Source: Nitriliruptoraceae bacterium (GTDB lineage Bacteria; Actinomycetota; Nitriliruptoria; Nitriliruptorales; Nitriliruptoraceae). From it: a stretch of 5,674 bases of DNA. The position numbers were made by a program, and so were the translations under genes. The notes beneath the pieces were generated by a model. That model did no database searches. It worked only from the letters and a program-made list of their open reading frames with translations, and was not told the DNA's origin. The DNA lies in NCBI GenBank assembly GCA_007123425.1, contig SKLC01000298.1, positions 1 to 5,674 on the forward strand, in the 5' to 3' direction. How positions within the stretch are numbered: the stretch's first letter is position 1; each line of letters opens with the position of its first letter. Shown one piece after another: positions 1 through 5,674 of this stretch.

Positions 1-130
1 CCGCGTCCTGCTGTGCCTCCGCCTGCCGGCGCGCCGTGGTGGCGGACGCGCGCGAGCCCGCCGCTGCGGTGCCGGGGCGGGCTCCCCTGGACGGGCCGTC
101 CGGGGACCGGGGCGCGGGCTGGGTCGGCAC
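1..130 (-). CDS. Probable 5' end of the next gene of the run (partial)
   Basis: An open frame begins with GTG at 130-128, only 4 bases after the kinase stop, and runs without a stop for 43 codons to the window edge. A G-rich stretch at the very end of the kinase gene could serve as its ribosome binding site. The visible peptide is rich in Pro, Ala, Arg and Ser and looks disordered, ending in a charged stretch with AEAQQDA. No domain is reached, so the product is unknown. From the locus type, an ECF sigma factor (sigM place) or a displaced murJ with a disordered N-terminus would both be reasonable, but this is inference from neighbours only. Long open frames occur by chance at this GC content, so the gene itself is not certain; the tight spacing after the kinase stop is the best argument for it. 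Confidence 0.4.
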   Translation of the reverse strand, partial: MPTQPAPRSPDGPSRGARPGTAAAGSRASATTARRQAEAQQDA

Positions 131-134
131 GTGG

Positions 135-1823
135 CTACTGCCCCCGGAAGACGACCTCGGCGACCTCGGCGGTGTAGGTGTCGTCGCCGCTGGTCGACAG
201 CCCGGTGATCCACAGCATCCAGTACCGCTCGCTGGCGTTGAGCGTGAACGGATGGCGCTGCTGGATGTCCACCTGGGTGGCCAGCGGCTCGCCCCACGAC
301 CCCACGCCCTCGGAGGGCTCGGGCAGCTCATCGGTCGTGTACAGCTCCACGTCCACGCCGCCGCGGACCAGCTCGACGATGATGCCGCGCACGTCGCGCT
401 CGTCCCCGAGGTCGAAGACCAGGCCGATCCCGTCCTTCTCCCCGTCGAAGTCCGGCGTCGAGTAGGACTCGGTGCTCCAGTCGGTCTGCGGGTCGCCGTC
501 CGCGGCGTTGCCCGCGTCCTGGGCGTTGTCCGGCATCAGCGGGTCGGCCGGGTCGAAGACGGTGGTCTCGACCACCTGGTGCTCGGTGGCGGTGGGGGTC
601 TCCTCGTCCTCCGACATCGCGATCGAGACCAGCCAGGCCACCAGGGCCAGCACGAGCCCGCCGGCGAAGGCCGCGCCCATGCGGCGGGCGTACTCGTTGC
701 GGGTCACCGGGATGGGGCCGGAGTAGGTGCGCGGCTCGTCGGTGATCGGGTCGTCGGAGACCTCCGCGCCCTGGTCGAGCAGCTGGATGGTGAGGTCGCT
801 GGGCTTGGTGGTGACCATCGCGCTGAGCGCCGCCGCCATGTCGGCCCCGGTGTCGAAGCGCTCGTCGCGATTGCGCCGCGTGGCGCGGACGACGACGTCG
901 TCGAGGCCGCGGGGGACGTCCGCACGCATCTGCCGTGGCGGCAGCAGCTCGTGGGTCAGGCGCATCGCGGCGGTCGCCGTGGGGGTGTCGCCCGAGAAGG
1001 CCGGCCGGCCCGTGAGGCACTCGTAGAGCAGGACGCCGAGCGCGTAGATGTCGGCGCGCGCATCGATGGAGGCGTCCTCGAGCTGCTCGGGGGCCACGTA
1101 GGCGGCCGTGCCCACCACCGTGCCGGGCGAGGTCAGCGTGGCGTCGGCGCTGGAGAGCGCCTTGGCGATCCCGAAGTCGGTGACCTTCACGGTCCCGTCG
1201 GAGGCGATGAGGATGTTGGCGGGCTTGACGTCGCGGTGGACCAGCCCGTGCGCGTGCGCCTCGCCGAGCGCGGAGGCGACCTGCTCGCCCAGCGCGGCCA
1301 CGACCGTCGCGTCGAGCTGTCCGTTGCCGGACAGGACCTCCCGCAGGCTGGGCCCGTCGACGTACTCCATCACCAGGTAGACGAGCTCGTCGTCGCGCCC
1401 GGTGTCGTAGATCCGCACCGCGTTGGGGTGGTTGAGCTGCGCCGCCGAGCGCGACTCGCGCTCGAAGCGCTCGACCACCGTGGGGTCGGTGGCGTGGTGG
1501 GGGTGGAGCAGCTTGATCGCCACCGTGCGCGACAGGTTCTCGTCGAAGGCCCGCCACACGATGGCCGCGCCGCCCGAGGCGACCGGCTCCTCGAGGTGGT
1601 AGCGGCCCGCGAGGTGGGTGCGGTTGGGCCACGCCTGGGGCTCGGCGGGCCCGCTGGCGGACCCGGCCTCCCGGTCGCTGTCGGCGTCCCCGGCGGCCTC
1701 GTCCCGGCGCCCACCCGAGCCCCGCGGGGTCGACGAGCCCCCGGGGGCGTCGTCGAAGGACGTCGCCCCGGTGATGGTGGGGTCGTCGGCCCCCACGCTG
1801 GGGGGCTCGCCGGATCGCTGCAC
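135..1823 (-). CDS. Transmembrane serine/threonine protein kinase with C-terminal discoidin-like extracytoplasmic domain
   Basis: This 562-residue Hanks-type (PknB-like) kinase would phosphorylate Ser/Thr on cytoplasmic proteins in response to an outside signal. Residues 1-73 are a disordered, acidic and Gly/Ser/Pro-rich extension. The kinase domain covers about 74-336: nucleotide loop ASGGAAIV (82-89), VAIK with Lys104, the alpha-C Glu near 123, HRDVKPAN (196-203, catalytic Asp198), DFG (216-218), a Thr-rich activation loop (229-239), APE (244-246) and Asp258 in DIYALG. All key catalytic residues are present; only the first loop glycine is Ala82. A linker leads to one membrane segment (about 384-403). 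The outer part, about 425-562, has the DGDPQTDWST and GLVFDLG pattern of F5/8 type C (galactose-binding-like) domains, as at the C-terminus of mycobacterial MviN (Rv3910). The GTG start has AAGGCGAG just upstream and lies 15 bases after the previous stop, suggesting co-transcription. Function as a kinase is confident; ligand and substrates are unknown. Confidence 0.93.
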   Translation of the reverse strand: MQRSGEPPSVGADDPTITGATSFDDAPGGSSTPRGSGGRRDEAAGDADSDREAGSASGPAEPQAWPNRTHLAGRYHLEEPVASGGAAIVWRAFDENLSRTVAIKLLHPHHATDPTVVERFERESRSAAQLNHPNAVRIYDTGRDDELVYLVMEYVDGPSLREVLSGNGQLDATVVAALGEQVASALGEAHAHGLVHRDVKPANILIASDGTVKVTDFGIAKALSSADATLTSPGTVVGTAAYVAPEQLEDASIDARADIYALGVLLYECLTGRPAFSGDTPTATAAMRLTHELLPPRQMRADVPRGLDDVVVRATRRNRDERFDTGADMAAALSAMVTTKPSDLTIQLLDQGAEVSDDPITDEPRTYSGPIPVTRNEYARRMGAAFAGGLVLALVAWLVSIAMSEDEETPTATEHQVVETTVFDPADPLMPDNAQDAGNAADGDPQTDWSTESYSTPDFDGEKDGIGLVFDLGDERDVRGIIVELVRGGVDVELYTTDELPEPSEGVGSWGEPLATQVDIQQRHPFTLNASERYWMLWITGLSTSGDDTYTAEVAEVVFRGQ

Positions 1824-1838
1824 GCGCTCGCCTTGGGT

Positions 1839-2216
1839 CTACAGGTCCGCTTCGCGGGTGGCGGTCGGGGTCAGTCGGTCGGCCAGGGGGCCGATGCGGT
1901 GCACCACGAGGGTGTTCGCCGACCTCTCGATGGTCACCCTGAGCGAATCCCCGTCGGCCTGCACGTCGGTCACGATGGCGTCGTGTGCCCCCGCGGTCTC
2001 CTCCGCCACGGCCTGCGCGCGGACGAGGGACTGCTCTGTACGGTATTCGTCTCGGGCCGAGCGTGCGACATCGCGCGCGAGGTCGTCCACCTGCACGGCC
2101 GCGAAGGCCAGGGCGACCGCCTCGTAGATCACCAGGGCCACGACGGTGACGACGACGAGCAGCTGCGCGAGCCAGCTCGAGATCTCCCCCCGCTCGTTGT
2201 GCATCCGCATGCTCAT
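1839..2216 (-). CDS. Small single-pass membrane protein, TadE/prepilin-like topology, function unknown
   Basis: The 125-residue product is not a family I can name. Residues 1-12 are polar and charged and end in NERGE. A hydrophobic segment follows (about 14-41), then an alanine-rich amphipathic helix (about 43-75, DDLARDVARSARDEY) and a short strand-like part (about 80-104, DGDSLRVTIERS). This order resembles TadE/TadG-type pseudopilins, with a charged ERG just before the membrane helix and an Ala-rich helix after it, but no Tad secretion genes are visible. An alternative is a simple membrane-anchored accessory subunit for the kinase. Three in-frame ATGs lie within 15 bases (2216, 2210, 2204). 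The first is chosen because GGAG (2229-2226) lies 9 bases upstream. The open frame extends further 5' but there it enters the DUF6049 gene. Its stop is 15 bases before the kinase start, so the two are probably translated from one message. Confidence 0.75.
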   Translation of the reverse strand: MSMRMHNERGEISSWLAQLLVVVTVVALVIYEAVALAFAAVQVDDLARDVARSARDEYRTEQSLVRAQAVAEETAGAHDAIVTDVQADGDSLRVTIERSANTLVVHRIGPLADRLTPTATREADL

Positions 2217-2364
2217 GCCCCTTCTCTCCACCCCCGCTGGCTTGTCGCGCTCCGCTCTTGGCCCATCACCCTCCGCAGTGCCCATTGTTGCGGCATTGGC
2301 CGCGCCGTGCGCGCTGAAATGTCGCGCGGGTCGAACGGCGAGCCACCGAGCCGGGCCGGGCGCC
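2217..2364. other. Intergenic gap between DUF6049 gene and small membrane protein gene
   Basis: This 148-base gap is the only sizeable break in the minus-strand run. It is somewhat less GC-rich in its middle (about 2270-2322). Read on the minus strand, two short dyads occur: a 5-bp stem with a 9-base loop (2327-2309) and GCGGC-CAAT-GCCGC (2303-2290). Neither is followed by a T-run, so no intrinsic terminator can be called. No TANNNT -10 element is visible on the minus strand here. Whether the small protein and kinase have their own promoter or are read through from DUF6049 cannot be decided. Confidence 0.5.
2226..2229 (-). promoter_or_regulatory. Ribosome binding site of the small membrane protein gene
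   Basis: GGAG followed by AGAAGGGGC lies directly before the ATG at 2216, giving a 9-base spacing from GGAG. The next ATG (2210) would be 15 bases away, too far, so this site decides between the clustered start codons. Confidence 0.6.
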
Positions 2365-4560
2365 TCACCGGGTGTCGGGTTGCGGCTGCTCCTCGTCGGG
2401 CGCCGCGTCGGCGTCGACGACCTGCAGCTGCGGTCCGCGGGGGCGCCGGCGGATCGCGCCGACCAGCAGCAGGATGAGCACCAGGGCCCCGGTGGCCGAC
2501 AGCGCGGGGCCCGACACCGCGGTGGAGCGCACGCGCAGGTTGGCGCGCTCGAGCTCACGGGTGCCGGTGACGTCGGTGACGATCACGGTGACGGGGAAGG
2601 TCCCGGTGCCCAGCGCCCGCGTCTCGAAGGAGACGGTGTGCGCCTCCTCGTCCTCGAGCACGATGGCGTCCGAGCGTCGCTCCTGCCACATCAGCCGGCC
2701 CTGGCTCTCGACCTCCACGCGGACGGCGATGGGGCCCCCGCGGCTGCGTCGGACGGTGACGGGCACCTGTCCGGTCTCGGCGGTCAGCGTCACCTGGGAG
2801 CCGCTTGCCACCTCGACGTCGCCGAAGAACCGGTCGATCGAGCTCTGCACGTCGCGGATCAGCGACGTCGCCTCGCGGTCGGGGTCGAGCCGGCCCGAGG
2901 CGGCGCGCAGCAGCGCGGTGCGCATGTCGCGACGCGTGGGCTCGGGACGGTCGTCGGTCTGGCTCGGCCAGGCCTCCACGGCAGCGTGGAGATCGTCCAG
3001 CGCGGTGCTCAGCTCCTCGGCGACGTCGTGCGGCAGGCGCTCGTCCTCGGGCGTGGACAGCTCGAGCGTGCCCGGGGCGCGCTCCGCCTGGCCCACCAGC
3101 CGCGAGGGGTCCACCGGCTGCAGCCAGGGCGCCTCGTCCAGGCCGCGCAGCAGCGCGTCGATGAGCTCGGGCTCGGGGTCCCAGTCGTCGGGGGGATGCA
3201 GCGCCACGCTGCGGTCGGCGACGTGCGGCTCGGTGAAGTACAGGGCCGCGGTCTCCGCCAGGACCCGCTGGGCGGTCACGAGCCCGTCCCCGGCGCCGTC
3301 GGCGAGCACCTGTGCGATCGTGGGGTCGCCCACGGAGGCGGTCAGCGGCCGGCCCGACGGCGATCGCAGCTGCTGCACCCGCCCGTCGGTGGGCGGGTCG
3401 GCCGCCACCTCGGGGGCCAGCAGCAGGTGCTGTGAGGGCATGAGGTCGAGCACCTCGGGGGTGACGGGCCGGTTCAGGACGAACGCGGCGGCGTCCACGG
3501 GGTGCTCGAGGTCGCGCTGCAGCCGGCTGCGGCCCTCGGTGGCCAGCTCGCCGGCCAGCTCCCGCAGGTCGCTGCCGTGCGCGAGCAGCGCGGTGAGGTC
3601 CGCGTCGGCGTAGGCGCCCGAGACGGGCTGGTGCCGCAGGCCGCCCGTCAGCTCCCGCAGGCGGGTCAGCGCCTGGGCCGCGCGGCGCGCGTCGTCGTCC
3701 TCGGGACCGACCTCCTCGCGCGCGCGGGTGCCGTCCTCCTGACGCTGCAGCCGGACGAACCCGGAGGCCTGATCGCGCAGGTCCTCGACGAGGTGGGCCG
3801 AGGGGGCCAGCAGCACGCCCGGGTCCTCGTGCAGCTCCAGGCCCCGCACGAGATCGTCGAGGCGCCCACCCGGGCGCAGGTCGCGCTGGACGCCGGCCGG
3901 ATAGGCGCCCTGCTCGGCGCGCCACGGCTTGTCGGTCACCGGCCACACCACGGTGGTCAGCAGCGGCTCCCCCTCGGCCTCGCCGAGCCAGACGACCGCG
4001 GTCGAGATCTCGTCGAGGACCTCGGCGCCGCGCACCAGCGAGATCCGCACCGGGTGCACGCCACCCTCCGGCGACCAGGGGACCTGCTCCGGGGTGAGCA
4101 CCTCCTCGAGGCCGGCGACCTCGCCCGCGTCGAGGTCGGCGAGGTCGCGGACGTCCTGCTGATGGACCGTGGCGATCGCCGCGGGTCCCTCGCCCTCGAG
4201 CGCCGCCGCCAGCTCGTCGCGGTCGGCGACGGCCGGGTGCACCTCGACCACGACCCGGAGCCCGTCGACGGCGGCGTCGCCGCGGTTGTGCACCAGCATG
4301 CGCAGCTCGAGGTCCTCCCCCGGTCCGTGCTCCTCCTCGAGCAGCCGCGTGACCAGGGGCGCCTCCTCCTCGTCGTCGGGGGGCGTCTGGGGCGCCAGCA
4401 CGCCGGTGAGGTCGGTGAGGCGGACCTCGACCTCGGCTGACTCCGACGCCGCGGCGGGACCGGCAGCGCTCACCGCCCCGCCCACGAGCACGACGGCGAG
4501 GACGGCCGTCACCAGCGCCGCCCGCGCCCCCCGGGGACGGCCGTGCGGGCCCTGGCTCAC
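2365..4560 (-). CDS. DUF6049-like secreted, C-terminally membrane-anchored envelope protein
   Basis: The 731-residue protein is predicted to face the cell exterior. Residues 1-38 form a signal peptide: Arg-rich start, hydrophobic 14-33, and a cleavage site after about Ala38 (PAAAS). A beta-rich domain follows (about 43-193; LRMLVHNRGDAAVDGLRVVV is typical of immunoglobulin-like or CARDB-like folds). Next is a long alpha/beta region (about 197-540) with VVWPVTDKP near its start and GAYADADLTALL near 316-326, resembling the degenerate glycosidase/deacetylase-like barrel of this family; no catalytic set can be assigned. A second beta domain (about 583-678) precedes one membrane helix (684-703), RRRPR and a cytoplasmic acidic tail. 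The architecture and position after a NUDIX gene match mycobacterial Rv3909. Exact function is unknown; a role in cell-wall synthesis is inferred from its usual murJ neighbour. The GTG start at 4560 overlaps the NUDIX stop by GTGA, so translation is probably coupled. A longer open frame upstream runs antisense-like through the NUDIX gene and is rejected. Confidence 0.85.
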   Translation of the reverse strand: MSQGPHGRPRGARAALVTAVLAVVLVGGAVSAAGPAAASESAEVEVRLTDLTGVLAPQTPPDDEEEAPLVTRLLEEEHGPGEDLELRMLVHNRGDAAVDGLRVVVEVHPAVADRDELAAALEGEGPAAIATVHQQDVRDLADLDAGEVAGLEEVLTPEQVPWSPEGGVHPVRISLVRGAEVLDEISTAVVWLGEAEGEPLLTTVVWPVTDKPWRAEQGAYPAGVQRDLRPGGRLDDLVRGLELHEDPGVLLAPSAHLVEDLRDQASGFVRLQRQEDGTRAREEVGPEDDDARRAAQALTRLRELTGGLRHQPVSGAYADADLTALLAHGSDLRELAGELATEGRSRLQRDLEHPVDAAAFVLNRPVTPEVLDLMPSQHLLLAPEVAADPPTDGRVQQLRSPSGRPLTASVGDPTIAQVLADGAGDGLVTAQRVLAETAALYFTEPHVADRSVALHPPDDWDPEPELIDALLRGLDEAPWLQPVDPSRLVGQAERAPGTLELSTPEDERLPHDVAEELSTALDDLHAAVEAWPSQTDDRPEPTRRDMRTALLRAASGRLDPDREATSLIRDVQSSIDRFFGDVEVASGSQVTLTAETGQVPVTVRRSRGGPIAVRVEVESQGRLMWQERRSDAIVLEDEEAHTVSFETRALGTGTFPVTVIVTDVTGTRELERANLRVRSTAVSGPALSATGALVLILLLVGAIRRRPRGPQLQVVDADAAPDEEQPQPDTR

Positions 4561-5057
4561 CGCTCGATCCCGACGTCGGCGCGCGGCTCCCCCTCGACGA
4601 GGTGGTGCGGGCTCGGCAGCGCCCGGTCGCGCACCTTCTCCACGAGACGGCGCTCGTTGCGGTGGGCCAGGCGCACCAGGGCGATGTCCAGCGGCACCCA
4701 TTCCACGTGCTCCGCCTCGTCGTCCCGCTCGCCGGGGGGCAGCCCGTCCCACCGCATCACGTAGTAGTGCACGAACTTGTGATAGCGGATCCGGTCGGGC
4801 CGCCACACGAACCAGTAGTCGATGGTGCCCAGCACCTCGCCGAGCACGGCGCCGTGGCCGGTCTCCTCGCGGACCTCGCGCAGGGCCGCCTGCTGCGCGG
4901 TCTCGCCCGTCTCGATCCCGCCCTTGGGCAGGGTCCACTGCGGCTTGCCCGCGGCGTTGCGCCGGGCGATGAGCAGTACCCAGCGGCGCCCGTCGTCGCG
5001 GTCGTCACAGACCACGCCTCCCGCGGAGGTCGCGCGGCGCGTGGGGTATCTGGGCAT
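4557..5057 (-). CDS. NUDIX hydrolase (MutT/Rv3908-like)
   Basis: This 166-residue enzyme should hydrolyse a nucleoside diphosphate linked to another moiety, releasing the product in a metal-dependent reaction in the cytosol. The NUDIX box lies at 46-68: Gly46, Glu52, Arg60, Glu61, Glu64, Glu65 and Gly67 all fit the GX5EX7REUXEEXGU pattern. The final position, usually aliphatic, is His68. The N-terminal SAGGVV and the WTLPKGGIE stretch are typical of the MutT-like branch found next to Rv3909-type genes (Rv3908, mutT4). The substrate cannot be told from sequence; oxidised nucleotides or dinucleoside polyphosphates are candidates. The ATG at 5057 is chosen because homologous sequence begins just after it. 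No GGAGG-like site precedes it, but a -10-like TACCCT ends 6 bases upstream, suggesting a leaderless message. The stop overlaps the GTG of the DUF6049 gene, so the pair is probably coupled. Confidence 0.93.
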   Translation of the reverse strand: MPRYPTRRATSAGGVVCDDRDDGRRWVLLIARRNAAGKPQWTLPKGGIETGETAQQAALREVREETGHGAVLGEVLGTIDYWFVWRPDRIRYHKFVHYYVMRWDGLPPGERDDEAEHVEWVPLDIALVRLAHRNERRLVEKVRDRALPSPHHLVEGEPRADVGIER

Positions 5058-5063
5058 GCCCGG

Positions 5064-5092
5064 AGGGTACCGGTCGAGGCCCTGACCGACAG
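5064..5092 (-). promoter_or_regulatory. Putative leaderless promoter of the NUDIX-DUF6049 run
   Basis: On the minus strand TACCCT (5069-5064) fits the actinobacterial TANNNT -10 pattern and ends 6 bases before the NUDIX ATG, so transcription would begin at or next to the start codon. A weak -35 candidate, CTGTCG (5092-5087), sits 17 bases further upstream. The lack of a Shine-Dalgarno sequence in front of this ATG agrees with a leaderless message. This is a pattern match only. Confidence 0.5.
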
Positions 5093-5119
5093 GGGGTCGG
5101 TGCGCACCCCCGCAGCGGG
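5085..5119. promoter_or_regulatory. Cluster of short palindromes in the divergent promoter region, possible operator
   Basis: Three perfect dyads lie side by side: ACCGAC-N5-GTCGGT (5085-5101), GGTGCGCACC (5099-5108) and CCCGC-A-GCGGG (5109-5119). The first overlaps the proposed -35 of the NUDIX promoter. Such sites could bind a dimeric regulator of one or both divergent genes. Short GC palindromes are common in DNA of this composition, so chance is a real alternative. Confidence 0.3.
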
Positions 5120-5125
5120 ACGGGG

Positions 5126-5131
5126 TAGCGT
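5126..5131 (+). promoter_or_regulatory. Putative -10 element for dtd
   Basis: TAGCGT, preceded by GGGG, fits the TANNNT -10 pattern common in actinobacteria. It would place transcription start near 5138-5140 and give a leader of about 40 bases that contains the dtd ribosome binding site. No good -35 hexamer is seen 16-18 bases upstream. Confidence 0.4.
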
Positions 5132-5162
5132 CGCGCCGCCCCGCGCCCCGCCCACGTCGCCG

Positions 5163-5168
5163 AGAGGA
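5163..5168 (+). promoter_or_regulatory. Ribosome binding site of dtd
   Basis: AGAGGA lies 9 bases before the ATG at 5178. It supports this start over any longer reading of the open frame, which extends far upstream through the antisense of the NUDIX gene. Confidence 0.6.
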
Positions 5169-5177
5169 CGCAAGCGC

Positions 5178-5627
5178 ATGCGAGCGGTCGTCCAGCGCGT
5201 GCACGAGGCCTCGGTGACCGCGCACGTCGACGGCGCGCACCAGGTCACCGGACGCATCGGCCCCGGCCTCGTCGCGCTGGTGGGCGTCACACACGACGAC
5301 GACCGTGCCCGGGCCCACCGCCTGGCCGACAAGCTGCTGCGCCTGCGGTGCTTCGACGACGAGGACGGCCGCATGAACCTCTCGGCGGCGGACCTCGGCG
5401 CGGGGCTGCTGGTCGTCAGCCAGTTCACCCTCTACGGCGACACCCGTCGCGGGCGACGGCCCTCGTACGTGGACGCCGCGCCGCCGGAGGTCGCGGCGCC
5501 GCTCGTCGACGAGGTCGTGGCCCGCCTCCGCGAGCAGGGCGCAGAGGTCGCCACGGGGCGGTTCGGCGCCCAGATGGACGTCCACCTCGTCGGCGACGGG
5601 CCGGTCACGCTGCTGCTGGAGGCCTGA
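5178..5627 (+). CDS. dtd: D-aminoacyl-tRNA deacylase
   Basis: The 149-residue product has the usual length of the bacterial Dtd family. It removes D-amino acids (and glycine mischarged on tRNA-Ala) from tRNA in the cytosol, protecting translation from wrong-handed residues. The sequence starts with MRAVVQRVHEASV, the family's typical opening. The SQFTL active-site motif is at 81-85 with Thr84. Near the C-terminus, FGAQMDVHLVGDGPVT (129-144) includes the Gly141-Pro142 pair that forms the cross-subunit Gly-cisPro chirality filter of the homodimer. The frame is intact with nothing missing. It is transcribed away from the NUDIX gene, from which it is separated by 120 bases, and a ribosome binding site precedes it. 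The 47 bases after its stop hold no recognisable terminator or gene before the window ends. Confidence 0.96.
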   Translation: MRAVVQRVHEASVTAHVDGAHQVTGRIGPGLVALVGVTHDDDRARAHRLADKLLRLRCFDDEDGRMNLSAADLGAGLLVVSQFTLYGDTRRGRRPSYVDAAPPEVAAPLVDEVVARLREQGAEVATGRFGAQMDVHLVGDGPVTLLLEA

Positions 5628-5674
5628 CGCCGCCACCGGCCCGCCGCGCGCTCACGCAGCCCCGCCTCGACGCG

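Noticed and set aside
328..1632. Second minus-strand open frame overlapping the kinase gene
   Set aside because: Its product is Arg/Pro/Gly-rich shadow sequence in another frame of the kinase, which has all its motifs in the chosen frame.
2290..2328. Possible terminator hairpins after DUF6049
   Set aside because: Stems are only 5 bp, lie 37 or more bases past the stop, and have no following T-run.
36..2477. 813-codon plus-strand open frame across the left half
   Set aside because: It lies antisense to the kinase and small protein genes. Its translation is low-complexity Arg/Gly/Val/His-rich with no motif, as expected of an antisense frame in very GC-rich coding DNA.
2217..2558. Upstream extension of the small protein frame
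   Set aside because: It runs into the DUF6049 coding region, is Arg/Ser/Cys/Pro-rich shadow sequence, and lies before a good ribosome binding site and start at 2216.
2146..4440. Long plus-strand open frames opposite the DUF6049 gene (2146-3435, 2372-3613, 3502-4440)
   Set aside because: They are antisense to a gene with signal peptide, beta domains and membrane anchor in the right order, and show no domain themselves.
4561..4938. Upstream extension of the DUF6049 frame to an ATG at 4938
   Set aside because: The extra part is low-complexity shadow of the NUDIX gene and would bury the signal peptide internally; the GTG at 4560 puts the signal peptide at the N-terminus.
4602..5177. Upstream extension of the dtd frame
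   Set aside because: It is antisense to the NUDIX gene; the Dtd family starts exactly at the ATG at 5178, which has its own ribosome binding site.
5628..5674. Terminator or further gene after dtd
   Set aside because: The 47 bases show no hairpin with T-run and no recognisable start of a gene.

Overview
The window is very GC-rich and gene-dense, with short intergenic gaps, GTG starts and heavy G/C use at third codon positions. This fits a chromosomal segment of a high-GC actinobacterium. The gene set (a NUDIX hydrolase, a large secreted and membrane-anchored protein of the DUF6049 type, and a Ser/Thr kinase with an outside-facing discoidin-like domain) resembles the actinobacterial cell-envelope locus that in Mycobacterium runs mutT4 - Rv3909 - MurJ/MviN - sigM near the origin. 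The lineage cannot be fixed from this sequence. The differences from the mycobacterial order suggest a more distant actinobacterial class.

Layout: four complete genes and one probable partial gene lie head to tail on the minus strand, and one gene at the right end is on the plus strand. Reading the minus strand from right to left, they are: NUDIX hydrolase (5057-4557); the DUF6049-like envelope protein (4560-2365), whose GTG start overlaps the NUDIX stop; a 148-base gap; a 125-residue small protein with one N-terminal membrane segment (2216-1839); a transmembrane Ser/Thr protein kinase (1823-135), 15 bases further on; and an open frame starting 4 bases after the kinase stop and leaving the window at base 1. 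The divergent gene at 5178-5627 is dtd, D-aminoacyl-tRNA deacylase.

Likely logic: the 120-base divergent region (5058-5177) probably holds the promoter of the minus-strand run, including a well-placed -10 element suggesting leaderless NUDIX mRNA, and a promoter for dtd. It also carries several short palindromes. DUF6049, the small protein and the kinase are all predicted to sit in the cytoplasmic membrane. The kinase has an intact catalytic core inside the cell and a ligand-binding-like domain outside, so the run looks like an envelope-sensing and signalling unit next to two housekeeping quality-control enzymes.

The main departure from the familiar locus is that no murJ lies between DUF6049 and the kinase. 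That place is taken by the small prepilin/TadE-like membrane protein, which I cannot assign to a named family. No RNA genes, mobile elements, CRISPR arrays or long repeats were seen.
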